The translations under genes were made by a program, and so were the position numbers. A stretch of DNA of 64,000 nucleotides, taken from NCBI RefSeq assembly GCF_011077185.1, contig NC_048895.1, forward strand, positions 57,008,032 through 57,072,031, in the 5' to 3' direction. The stretch is from Oxyura jamaicensis. Its lineage: Eukaryota > Chordata > Aves > Anseriformes > Anatidae. Below are positions 47,546-58,982 of the stretch, piece after piece; position 1 is the stretch's first letter, and each line of letters begins with the position of its first letter. Below the pieces are notes generated by a model. It had not been told where the DNA came from, searched no databases, and saw only the letters and a list, made by a program, of their open reading frames with translations.

Positions 47546-47659
47546 GGGTAAAGAAAAATTTTTAACATAAATTTCATGCAAGTTATAATCAGCTTTTTCA
47601 AAACCGTTCCACTAGAGATATAGAATACTAGTCCCACCCTGTATCTTTTATTACTTATA

Positions 47660-47965
47660 AAAAATAGAAATAAAAACAGAAATGAAATAAAAATAGAAAT
47701 GATAGAAATGATAGAAATAGAAATGATAGAAATAGAAATGATAGAAATAGAAATAGAAATAATAGAAATAGAAATAATAGAAATAGAAATAATAGAAATA
47801 GAAATAGAAATAAATAGAAATAGAAATAGAAATAGAAATAGAAATAGAAATAATAGAAATAAATAATAAAAATAATAGATAAAAATAAATATTTTTATAA
47901 ATAAATAAATATAAATAAATAAATGAAAATAGATAAAAAAAATAAAAATAAAAATAAAAATTGCA
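47660..47965. repeat. A-rich tandem repeat (ATAGAA/AGAAAT units, ~300 bp)
   Basis: A long array of AGAAAT and GATAGAAAT/AATAGAAAT units (47664-47880) merges into AAAT/AAAAT-type sequence. The units are mixed but nearly all purine plus T. It starts about 115 bases after the CR1 3' end. The minus-strand 'protein' across it (tyrosine, phenylalanine and isoleucine repeats) is not real. Confidence 0.95.
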
Positions 47966-48840
47966 GGTACTTCTAGAAATCACAGTGAAGTATTAATGGC
48001 TTCTGTGATGGTTAAATTTTGTCATCTTTCTGTGACAATTTTACACAAACATGAAGTGGGCAGCTTAATGGTAAAGATTTTTTGATTTTCAAAAGCAGGT
48101 ATCTGTCACCAGTTCCTTTCAAAAAATAAAACTGTGCTTTGCCATGTCATGACATAATGTTCCTTCAGACCCATAGCAAAGTCCAATGTATTCTTTCTAC
48201 ATTTAATTTACTCCTACGGATGCTGTGTTGGGACGATCTTGCACACATCTCTGGGGTTCCTCTACTAGAAAATGTTATCTGCTGCAAAACTAGTAGAGGC
48301 AGAGAGTGTGCATGGACATCAAGCTTAAATCCTAAGGTGCAAAATCTTGATTTCATTGGGAGATCTGAATTTAGAAATACCACCTACTTACAACGGAGGC
48401 ACACAGCTATGTGCATAAACAATATCTAATAGCATAGCGTAATGGACTAATAGGTGAGAGGAGGAGGAGTTTCAGAATCTGCAGTTTAACCAATACCAAT
48501 TCCTAGTACTGTTTTCCAATTATCCAAAAGAGGGTGCTAGTTCATTCTTTTTTCATGTTTTTCAAAAACATTTCTATTCCCTTACCACAGTCCTTGGCTT
48601 CTTGGAATATTCCTGATGGAAAATGAGGTGGAATCTTCTCATGAGTCACCTTTATTACTACCAATTTGACTCACAATGAGAATTCTTGCTTTCCATTTTC
48701 TTGGCAACATTTCCATCTGCATGACAGTACTTCATATTAAAAAGCTCCCACCTAGCCACAGTACCTTGCAACACTGTTGAAGGCATGAAATTAACTTTGG
48801 CAAGAAAATAAAGACATTATGTAGTTGGACAGTGTGTTTT

Positions 48841-48900
48841 TAGTTATAAGAGCATTAAGTTAGTTATAAGAGCATTAAGTTAGTTATAAGAGCATTTAGT
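48841..48900. repeat. 20-bp unit repeated three times
   Basis: TAGTTATAAGAGCATTAAGT occurs twice perfectly and a third time with one change (ATTTAGT). There are no spacers between units, so this is a small minisatellite and not a CRISPR-like array. A decayed partial copy follows. Confidence 0.95.
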
Positions 48901-50953
48901 TAAAAGAACATTAAACTGTTCTTTTCCTATAGATCAGCAGAGACCCAGGAAAGGAAAAGTTGTTACACAAGTTACAATGTTAAGTATCTTCAACTTATTG
49001 CTCTGATTATACTAATTGCTCATCTTCCTAGTGGGAGGTTGCAGGAAGCTGTTTGAAGTAATCAAGCTGAGATGTGGCCTTCTATTTATAAGAGGCCTAG
49101 AAATCTTACTTTCCCAAAAAGAGTATCTAATTTAATCTCTAAAACACTGCAGATAGACACAATTTCTCTTTCCTCCCTCAGAATCTCACACAAGAGTTAA
49201 TGATTCCGTTCTTTCTCACCGTGAATGTCTGTGAGCTTTAAATGATGTTGCAAGAGAGTGCTGCAGACAGCCCTTGTTCCTCTGTTTGCTCAGACTTTCA
49301 ATGCACAGCAAAACCTTTGCAGCTCTATATTAACTGCAGGATCATCTCATAGAGCTATATGGCGCCATATGAACATACATTTTACCCAACTCGTAGGTAG
49401 CTTAAATACAAATATAGTATTTTTTCATACTTACATTAAGGGGTTTTGGCCCACAACAGTTTAGTGTTGTGATATATTTATATATAGACACCCATGAAAG
49501 AAATTAATTCCTGCCTGCCATACAATTGTAGCCCCACAGAAACTCTCTACCTAATGGGAAGGGGTAATTTAGATCTACACTTTGATCTATGTTGATTGCA
49601 ATAACGACCACTGAATATTTTTTCTCTATACAGGCCTTTTAAAGTTAAGCAGAAGGCCAAAAGTCAATTTATTTGCCTCAGACAAATGAGGACAGAGCTA
49701 AACACTAGTGGGATTTGAAACAGTACTTCTAAATAACCTATTGAGAGTCTTTGTGTGGTAAAACCAGGATAACCTTACTCAGAGAAACATGATAATTCTG
49801 CTGAGAAGAGGTTAAATTTCATCATAGATCACTGCCAGGATTTTGCTGTTGTTGATGTTGTTGTTCTGCCTTTTTTTCTAGTTTATGACTACAGTTTCTT
49901 GGTAAAACTGGACACGTATTCTTAATAAGTTGTTCCAGGAAAGCCAAAATGACTTGATAGCAAAGGTTATATTTTGCCCAACACTTTCAACCAAAGAAAA
50001 AGAAAATGGAAAGTCTAAGTGAACTGTTCTGACATTTCTGAAGCATTTCACTTACAGGCACATGCAATAAACACAAAGGAAATAAAAAGAGCTAAATCCA
50101 CACTGGTACTGAAGGAAGCAGCAGAAGAGACATTTTTTCACAGTAGACTTGCTACTAGGGATTTTATGGAGGCTGAACAAAACTCAGGTTAAAATCCCTC
50201 CTCAGCACAAGGGGATTTGAAGGCCTATGTTTCATCTTGCAAGGAAATATCTTACTCACTGACTGTTCTGTAAGTTATCCTGGGGTAGAGTAGATGTATG
50301 AAAGACAGGATGTTCCTTCAGGCTATATTCACCTTGCATATGAATATGAATATGGATTTATAGGAATGGCCTTAAATATGAATTATGCTGACAACTGACT
50401 TAAGTACTTGGTCCTTTAAATGCTATCTAAGAGCTTCCTTACCTGAAAACTGATATTCCTGGATGTATCCCATCTCTGCAAATAAGTATCCCAAAGAGTG
50501 TATAACAATGTAAGCAGTACTGTGGAAGAAAACACATCCCAGTCTAGCACGCATTTAAAGGCACTTTCCTGGCAGATGAGAAATCATTTCAAAACACCTT
50601 TGGCAAAAAGATCTCAGCTGGAGTATACACTGTGTATGAATGCCCCATGGCTGAACTTTTCAGGGAGAGGGGTTGATGGCTGTGTAACACCTATTTTTAG
50701 ATAGTTTACATCCACAGATACCAAATGCCAAGACAAAAAGAAAAGAGAGCTTTAAAGAGAAGAACTTAGCATGGGAAACTGGAAGGATTAGGGAGTGCTA
50801 TTTGATTGTTTTATTAGACAGACTTATAGGAGTCAGAGGCCAGGGAGAAAAGATCACTCTTGAAATGGGATTTGAAGACAGTCAGGAGGTCACTGAAGCA
50901 AACAGCAGGGTATCTGTTACAGAAGCTGAGATTCATGGGAGAAGGACTAGGAG

Positions 50954-50986
50954 AAAAAAAAAAAAAAAAAAAAAGGGGGGGGGGGG
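50954..50986. repeat. A21-G12 homopolymer junction
   Basis: Twenty-one A residues then twelve G residues, the third A-to-G junction in the window after 3097-3128 and 35811-35831. Confidence 0.95.
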
Positions 50987-51288
50987 CAAAATTAAGTCCT
51001 CGTCTCCCTCTAATCATCATCACAAATCAATACAAATAAAGTAATTTACAGAAAGAGGTAATTTCATGTGTTTGTTTGCAAGCCCTGATGGATCTATTGG
51101 CTGGCATGCCTGCTGTTCCTATCCTTGACGTGACATACACAGCTACACAGCACAGGTATCATGATGTATATAAGCCATGAAAAACTCTAGAGTGTTTCAT
51201 TACCATGAGAAATGCAGGGGCTGGCTGCTTTTGACAGCCAGTGATGCTATTAGCTAGCCTTTTGCGTTGGTAGCTGAAGAAAATCCAG

Positions 51289-51675
51289 TCAACATATTTT
51301 AACCTTCAGAGCAATTCGAGCACATTGTGATCTTACCAAAGCAGCTGATAACAACTGAAGTACAAGCTCTGCGTCAGGCAAACAGCAGCTGGGGGAGGAA
51401 GCTCCCCTCTCCTTCCTCCCCCACACCAACCCAGCTTGTAGATCAAGCTCATCATCCCTTGCAAGGCAAAAGGCATTGACAACATCTTTCTCCCTCAAAT
51501 AACAGAGAAAGAAGAGAGTTTGCTGCCGCAGTGATGTTTTACAGCGCAAAGAAAATACACAAAAGCATTCAATGGTTCTAAGAGAGCACAGGGAGGACAA
51601 TCCACACCTACCTACTATTGGGACTCCAGACCTTGGATTATAAACTGGATTAGGATCTGGGCCAAAACAAATCAT
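51289..51675 (-). other. Unassigned open frame of 128 codons
   Basis: A minus-strand frame runs from 51675 to 51289 in a block that is somewhat richer in GC than its surroundings. It is cysteine- and leucine-rich, has no recognisable domain or signal sequence, and contains no low-complexity run. The start codon has no supporting context and no splice sites clearly flank it. It may be chance or part of a non-coding transcript. I do not call it a gene. Confidence 0.15.
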
Positions 51676-54020
51676 GATCTCTGCTGACTTAATTTCAACT
51701 CCTCTCTGCAGTCTTTCATTAGGAGTTGTAAATGTTTCTTCTGAGTTTTTTCAACGTAAGGAAACCCAAGTGGTCTCCAATTTCAATTGTGCACTGTTAT
51801 GAAAGTAGGCTGGCAGGGAGGAAAAGGGGGGTAAACTGGCCACTCTTTTGAGTTCAGTCTGGGTCTCACATATGTAGGAGTGCAGGAATCCCACAGTTTT
51901 AAATTTGGAAATGGGCCCAGGCTAGAAAGTAAAAATAGAAAAGTGTGCATGTGATTCTCAGAAGCTCAGCTGCAAGGAAGGGGGAGAAAACTTTCCTTTA
52001 GACCTTGATTCAAACTTTTCAGAAGTTTCAAGGGCAAAAATGAAGGAGCTCCGGGGCTCCACTTCATTTTGGAACTTGTAATTTATTATTCTTTGCAGTG
52101 GAGGAAAACTATTCCTAGCAAAACAAAACTTATTAAAAAAAAATACAGATTGCTTGTAAAAAATAAAAATAAAAATAATAAAAAATAAGAATAAAAAATA
52201 TAAAAAAAAATGTAGGCAAAACACATTTATATAGTCTCCATGGTTATTTTATAGCAGGACCACATTTTAGCTATTATTCTTTAATTCTAAAAAAGAAGAC
52301 TCTCTGGTAAATGGAGAAAATTAACAGTAAATAATATTGTTCCTTTAAATTTCATCCTTAGAAGAGAGCAGGTGTCTGATTTCCCTCAGGGAACATAGTT
52401 CTACTTCCCGGCTCAAACATTGCCAGAGTGGGTGAAACAGGTTTGCATGAGTATGTGTTCTGTGTATCAAAGTTTGCTGTTATTAGAGAGGGATGCTCAA
52501 ATTTTTTGTACAGGTAAATCTTGTGCAAATTTCCTATATAGTCCATAGTATGACCTGCATATTATCCACCTTGAGAAGGTAAATAGAGAGTAAACTAATG
52601 AGTCGCTAATGTGGGATTAAAGCAGCCATCCCTTGATCCAGTCTTAGGAGATGGGCTGCACTGGACACAGACAGCAATACCTTTTTCTATGTATAGCTCT
52701 GTGTGCATGTGTGAGTGTGTGTGTGCAGCTATGGCTATACACAAAGGAGGCAACTGCATGTGGAGACACAAAGGCTAGGGCAACACTGTCTATTTTTTCT
52801 GCAGCAAAACAGTCTGGATGTTACTACCGAAGTAAGGACTAGGAAACAACGCGCAAGGGGTGGTATGCCCCAGGAGCAGCACTGCTGCTCCTTACCTTCC
52901 CATTTCCCCAAGCTTTCCTTTCTAAAGCTTTTCTTGATGCTCCATATCCCCTCAGTTTTTGCTTATTCCTCCCATGACTCAGGGGACACCTGCACACTAC
53001 CCTCGGTGGCGTAATTGAATTATGTCTACCCAAACCAGCCATGAGGTAGCTCCACATTTAGTCCCTGGTGGTCCGCAGTGCCAGCCTCCACTGCCTGGGT
53101 AGTTCATCCCTTTGGTTTCTGGGGACTCTCATTATCCCATGGCCCCCAGGCTGGCACTGTGGGTCCCGCAGCACAGGGCCTGCATGGGGACAAGGCAGCT
53201 GCAGTGAACTACAAAAGTCTGCAGAGCCTCAGACATGTTACTTCCCAGCAGTGGCAAGAGATACAGCAACCCTGTACAGTTAAGGAAAAGCTGGGCTTTC
53301 CCTAGAACTAGACCCAGTATACTGAGGTCATCTTCTGGAACCTTTTATTTCTAACAGTAGTCTTAGACACAACTGCTGGCCCCTGGAAAAGGGATACATG
53401 TGTGTGTAAATACACACATTTTCAAATATAAAATTAACAGCACCATCAATGGTTTCCACTTTGATCCAAGATTATACTTTATTCCAACTTCACCACAATC
53501 ATTTTTTTTCTTTTTTGGGGGTAACAATAATAAAATAATTTTATGTGAAATAAGACCACTCAAAAATTCACAAATAAGAATAGCTCTCAGCAATTCAGCT
53601 TGCAGAATCTGAGTAGACTATAGCTTAAATGAGTAGATAAAAAGGCTAGTAATTTTATTGAATCATATTGTACAGTTTCAATTGCATCTCCCAGTATAAA
53701 AGGCTCGGTGATTGATGTGTTATTGTGAATTTGTGGATTGTATCCGTAATGAATGTGTTCTGGAATGACCCTCTGAGAGTAAATCAATACAGGAAAGAGA
53801 CCTCTACTAATTTGGATTCCTTACTATTCTAAATCAATTTTTAAATGACCAGATTTTCTATTAACAACAAAAATCACTACAAAATATGAAGAATAATAAC
53901 AGATTTCACAGTACGGGTCCTCTCAGCGTCCCTGAATACTCTTACTTGGTACCTCACACTCTTCAGACTTCTGAGATGGTAGGCAGACAGGGAAAGGAAC
54001 CAACTAACATTTTCCAGGGC
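51676..54020. other. Intergenic DNA with a GC-richer patch, no gene seen
   Basis: Contains an A-rich AAAAT tract (52133-52212), a short GT run (52712-52724) and a T-rich tract (53501-53517). Around 52850-53290 the sequence is richer in GC, with overlapping short frames on both strands. I see no domain, CpG island or consensus splice pair that would make it an exon. Confidence 0.5.
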
Positions 54021-54086
54021 AGTAGTTTCTAACCTGTGACCACCACAAACCTACAGGCTAAATGGTCTACAAAGAGAACCTATGGG
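54021..54086. mobile_element. Possible hAT DNA-transposon terminus remnant
   Basis: 'gggcagtagtttctaacctg' followed by '...accaccacaaacctacagg' resembles the CAGTGGTTCTCAACCTGTGG terminal motif of old hAT (Charlie-type) transposons. Only about 65 bases are comparable and no partner inverted repeat was found, so this is a weak call. Confidence 0.22.

Positions 54087-54114
<28 letters not shown>
54087..54114. repeat. Poly-A run (28 bases)
   Basis: Uninterrupted A run directly after the possible hAT remnant. Confidence 0.95.
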
Positions 54115-54117
<3 letters not shown>

Positions 54118-56229
54118 GTATCTTTGTTTGGGGGGAAAAAAATAGATTAACATCAGTGAAACTATTATTTTTGAATAGAGCCACATAAACTGTGAAGTTC
54201 ATCTTTCAGTATTTCATGAGCAGCAGGCTGAAGAATCATGGTCATTTCTCGTTTTCAGAATGGTCCACATAACCAAGTCCTCTGATTTGAGGATATGGCT
54301 GGATGGTGAGATGGTGAACCTCTTTGCCTTGCATTGCACCTTTGAAAATTCCTCCATTTCAGATACTGCTGAGGATTGTGCTGCTGAAAGGATGCAGCTG
54401 CTGGAGGCATCCCTGAATGTCCCCGTCACCCAGGCAGCAGTATGTCATTGAGGTCATACTTCTTGGCTGTCCCATTGTTTATCAAATACAAGTAGAAACC
54501 CAGGGCTAAATCTCCTCAAATGTAGTGGAAAAAATGCTAGTTATGCAGCCAAGTTTTCTGATCAGTCTGTTTTTATTTTATTAACTTAAAAGTCTCAAGT
54601 TGGCTGCTAATTCATTCACTTCAATCACCTATGCTGCAACCAAAAAGACAGGATGCAACAGAATTCTGTGCTGTTGAGTCATTGTTACTGAGCTTCACTT
54701 TGGTTTTCAAGGTTCTTTTCCTCTTTCTTATGAAATCAGTATTGTTCTGTACAGGGCTTAGTTTTGTTGATAAGTAACTTTAGTGTTTTGGAGGTAAAAG
54801 AGAAGTGACTTCAGCTGCAAAAATGAACACACAGACTGAAAGGAGAAATTACTCAAATATGGGCAGGTGACAGTCAAAGTCACAAGTATCCTTGTGAAAG
54901 AGCTGCTAAAATGGATAAATATTTATACACTGCACACAGATTTGTGCTGCTGTGCAAACCTGACTCTTGAAACTAAACCTCACAAATGTGTTACTTTGCA
55001 GGTAACATAGTGGGCAAACAAACACTTTAGTGTCAAATAAAATGAAATATTATATATATGTATATTTATATATATATATATATATATATGAGCAGTGCTC
55101 AGATGGGAAACCAAGAAGTGGATATTCAATATTGCCACTCTTCAGGCCTCTTTTTTGAGAAAGGATGCCTGGGAAAAATATTTACACCTTGTTACAACCT
55201 CACTGCCCTAGGTGATGGAAAGTGGAGATAACAACATGAAGAAGCAGTAGAAGGAGAACTTACAGTCATACTCATGTCCTCCTCTGATTGCTAGTCATCA
55301 GCACCCATTTCCAAAACCATATCACTTTACTATTTCTGGTACCAAACCTGCATTAATGACAGCTTAACTGTGGTAGAAAGCATTGGCATTCTGCGTTCAA
55401 TGAAGTGACAGCTCTCAATAGCAATGAATTCAACTATGGATCAAAAAGGACAAACTGTTCAAAAAACAGTTCAGCTAATCCTGCATTTAGGCACACAGGA
55501 AGACAAGGATATCACATAAAGTGCAATAAAAGCTGCATGCATTTCACTGTTTACTGAGATCCAACGTATGTTCAGTGACTTGCATGGGAATATTACAATG
55601 CAATTATTTAGGTCATTGTAAATTATAGGATCTCGTTTTTCCACCCCAATATTTACAGAGATTTAGATTTCTTATACAGGCACCAGCTCTTATAGTCTGG
55701 GGGGAAATTTTACCAGCAGGATATATGTTCATCTTATTTTCTGCAGCTGAGTGTCCATGACCTGCCCCATGGATACACAGATTTTCCAGTTCTTTTCAGT
55801 TTGTATGACCAAATCATTCTGCTTCAGTGTAGATCAGGGACTCCCCTGCCTCCACTGGTCCTTATCCCCAAGATCACTGGGAGGTGAAGGGAAAGAACAA
55901 ATAGGACAAATGCATCCCTCCCCTTGCAGATGAAACCTTATAACCTTATTTTTTTTTCTGTCCCCATTCTAGGACTTGTCAGTTGAGCAGCAGCTGTTTA
56001 CACCAATTATGAATTTGGCTTAAGATATAGAAATAAAGCAGTGGATTATATTCCATGGAGAGTATATTACAAATAAACAATGCATGCGTGTGTGTGGCAG
56101 AACGAAGTCTTGAGTCCTTAATTATAGGAAACAGGAAATACTTTGGTTGCCCTCCTTCCCAAGATCAAAATTAGTTAATAATTACACCACTTCTTAAAGG
56201 TTCCTTCTCCCTTTGACTTTATGACCACT
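54115..56229. other. Intergenic DNA, no gene seen
   Basis: Contains a TA-rich tract (55048-55090). Opposed open frames at 54214-54451 (71 and 63 codons) are not recognisable. No repeat family identified. Confidence 0.5.
55048..55090. repeat. (TA)n tract
   Basis: Interrupted TA repeat with one TG and a few TTT interruptions; self-complementary and likely unstable. Confidence 0.93.
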
Positions 56230-56305
56230 GGGGAGGGGGAGGGAGGGAAGGAGAAAGGAATAGAGGGAGGAAGAGAGGGAGGGAGGGAGGAGGGGGGAGG
56301 AAGCC
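56230..56305 (+). repeat. Polypurine GA tract with G-quadruplex motifs
   Basis: About 75 bases almost free of pyrimidines. Two sub-segments meet the G3-loop-G3 pattern four times over with single-base loops: GGGGAGGGGGAGGGAGGG at 56230-56247 and a similar run at 56277-56297. Such tracts can form G-quadruplex or triplex DNA. No gene start is recognised nearby to suggest promoter use. Confidence 0.92.
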
Positions 56306-58882
56306 AGGGATCACCATAACAATATGTAGGTGGAAAAATGAGACATTACATGTTCTAAGATAAGAGCGAGGAAAGCATTACATGATAAAATCAGCCAGCC
56401 CTTCCCTTGTGCAGTGCAGGTCATCCAGGAGCATTCAGGAGAATTCTTTTGCTTCATTATTTAGGAAGCTGCGGAGCATTATCAAAAGGCATTCAGGATC
56501 CAGGGTGGGGGAAGTCTTAGCAAAGATTTCAACCATTTTTAAACTGGCATTTTTTGTTCAGAGATCCATCTGGAAATGGAGATGAGGGAACAACAGTTTT
56601 TCTTATGTGAGTAACCTGGCATTCTTCTCTGTTTTAAGGCATTGTCTCCTTTCTGTTTGCATTTCTTTCTTTATAAACTAAACAAATTCAAAATTAAGAA
56701 CTCGTCAGATAATCTCAGCCAGATTCCCAAAAATGTTGCACGAGACTCAGTGGCAGCATTTGGTATGTTGCAAGTGGTCTGCATAGGCTCAAATCAAGGG
56801 TGGCTTTTTTATTAATTTTTAGACCAATATAATGACATGCTTTGTATGGTAGCATAGGTAAAGACTGAGAATCCAGGCCTGCAGCTTCACTGTAGAAAGA
56901 AAATTCACATCCTGTCAATATTGGGAAAAAAAAAAATGCTGCAAATGAAGATGCAAAATCAGGTTCATGTTTAAAACATCTAAACTAATTTTGCTTTAGG
57001 AAAGAAACAACACATTAAGAGCAATGTGTGAATATCCGCTGACAGCCCTGAGTGCAGAATATTGTTTCAATAGTGCAGTTTTCTCATATACATAAAATAA
57101 GTAGGATTTAGTTGGTTAATAATTTATCTAGTGACTCCTTAATCTTGAACCAAAAATACCCTTGAATGTTTCCAGAGGAGCTGATATCAGGCATCCACAG
57201 CAACTGTAAAATCTGTCCTTCTTCTGTTTTATACTGGCTGACAGTTCATCATAGACTTGGCTCTTCAAAAGACATACATACATGATTAATTTCATGCGCA
57301 GCAAGCAGTGCCATTAGCATCATGTGCCTACATCTTCCAAACTCAAGGGCCCAAGGTCACTGAGTTTGCCTGGTGCCCTCTCAATATAGACAGAATTCTT
57401 GGGAGTGTCTTTGTACAAATCTTAGTGTGAAGAAAGGAGAGTAAAAAAAATGGATCTGTTTCCACAAAGGCAGTGTCTGACAGCATTATAAAACCAGGAC
57501 TGTTTGCAGGGCTTGCATGACTATCTCATGTCTGGCACCAAAAGGACACTATAGAGCCAGAGTAGCCACCCCTGTCTCTCGAATACTTTGTCCTGAGTGC
57601 TTAGCCCTCTGATCAAGAGGACTGGGATCACCACCTAATGAAAGTTTCCCAAACAATGTAAATAGATATACAGTTTTTTTGCCACGCTGGCAGAATAAAC
57701 TTCTGTTTCAACCTTTTGGATCCTCTCAAAGAGTCCTGGCCTTGTTTTCCTGAAATCCCTTAGAGGAAGGCCCAGGGCTGAGGCAGTGAGATTCAACTGC
57801 TGCCTGTCCTCCAGCAGACACTGTTAACCCTTTGGCTGCAAATTCCCTTCCACTAAGAAATGGGTGCCTGTACTCAGACTGCTCAGCATTTATCTGCTAC
57901 CCTGAAGTCCTTGAAAGTTCAAGGTTCAACAGCAGTCAAGCACTTAAGCAAGCACTTACTGCAGTTTGGTGACCAAATGGATAAGAATGACTACCTCCAA
58001 CGGCTGCTTGAGTGTTTTCAGCCCTGCTGCTATCTCATTTACTCACCCCAAGCAACTCCCTCTAACTTTGTTGCATGATGGGCGTTTGTACCAAATCTGT
58101 GAGGCTCATTTAACCAACTAGTATAAAGGTCACTATGCTGAACACTTGCATTTATGTGCAGAAGTATTTATACTTTACCTCTCCAGTCAGACAAGTGACA
58201 ATTTCTTATACCAATCTTGCAAAGAGTCCCTTGTTGAAACAAAACAAAGCAAAACACATTCACACAGTTTGGTAAAGCTCTTCTTAATCCATGTGCTTAC
58301 AAATGCAGTGGGCATCAGTATTTGGAATTTAAATAGGTTTGTAAAACAATGCTGTAAGAAATAATATCACTCTTGGTACTAAGTGGTCATTTCAGAATGT
58401 TGAAGGGAAGATCTTGATGAGTTTACTGTTGGCTACCATGGAGAAGATGACACGACTGGGATGCCAGATCATTAAACACTTGGAATTATTATTGCTTTTA
58501 CTATTGCAGTATCTACAAAGGCCAATTCAGCCTCTGCTACAAAAAATCTTGCAAAAAATCTTGCAACTGGGTTTTGATTTTCCCAAGATTTATTTGTTGC
58601 CTTTTTTTTTTTTTTTTTTTAAGTTTTAGAACTTCCAGCTATATTTCTGCTCTGTCGGAGTCCATAAAAAGTTTTAAAGAAGTTGAGAAGATAGTGTGAA
58701 ATTTAAAGACACAGAATAGCTATGTACAACATTATATTATCTTCTGCTGCAAACCACCCCAAAAGTAATTGCCATGCTAGAAATCCAGTTCTGTGCCCAC
58801 AGTTACAAAACAGTTATCAGATTCATCTAACAATTCTCATGGAAAAAAAAAAAAAAAATGTTTATGGCAAATGAAATAGGTT
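56306..58882. other. Intergenic DNA up to the second gap, no gene seen
   Basis: Contains a poly-T (58602-58620) and poly-A (58843-58857). At 57486-57696 a TATAAAA box and an AATAAA signal stand about 200 bases apart, which could be a decayed LTR but is unproven. Short frames at 57860-58078 and 58146-58364 are not recognisable. Confidence 0.5.
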
Positions 58883-58982
58883 NNNNNNNNNNNNNNNNNN
58901 NNNNNNNNNNNNNNNNNNNNNNNNNNNNNNNNNNNNNNNNNNNNNNNNNNNNNNNNNNNNNNNNNNNNNNNNNNNNNNNNNN
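58883..58982. other. Assembly gap (100 N)
   Basis: Exactly 100 N, a placeholder of unknown true length. Flanks are ordinary AT-rich sequence, with a short poly-A 25 bases before it. Confidence 0.98.

Larger units (their letters stand above)
47966..51288. other. Intergenic DNA, no gene seen
   Basis: Contains a 3x20-bp tandem repeat (48841-48900), a TTG run near 49848-49866 and an A21/G12 junction (50954-50986). A plus-strand frame at 48139-48429 (96 codons) overlaps an open frame on the minus strand (48165-48383); neither is recognisable. Confidence 0.5.

Noticed and set aside
47651..47983. 110-codon minus-strand frame rich in Tyr, Phe, Ile and Ser
   Set aside because: It is a translation of the ATAGAA/AGAAAT simple repeat.
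48841..48900. CRISPR-like array
   Set aside because: The 20-bp units are directly adjacent with no spacers, and the genome is avian.
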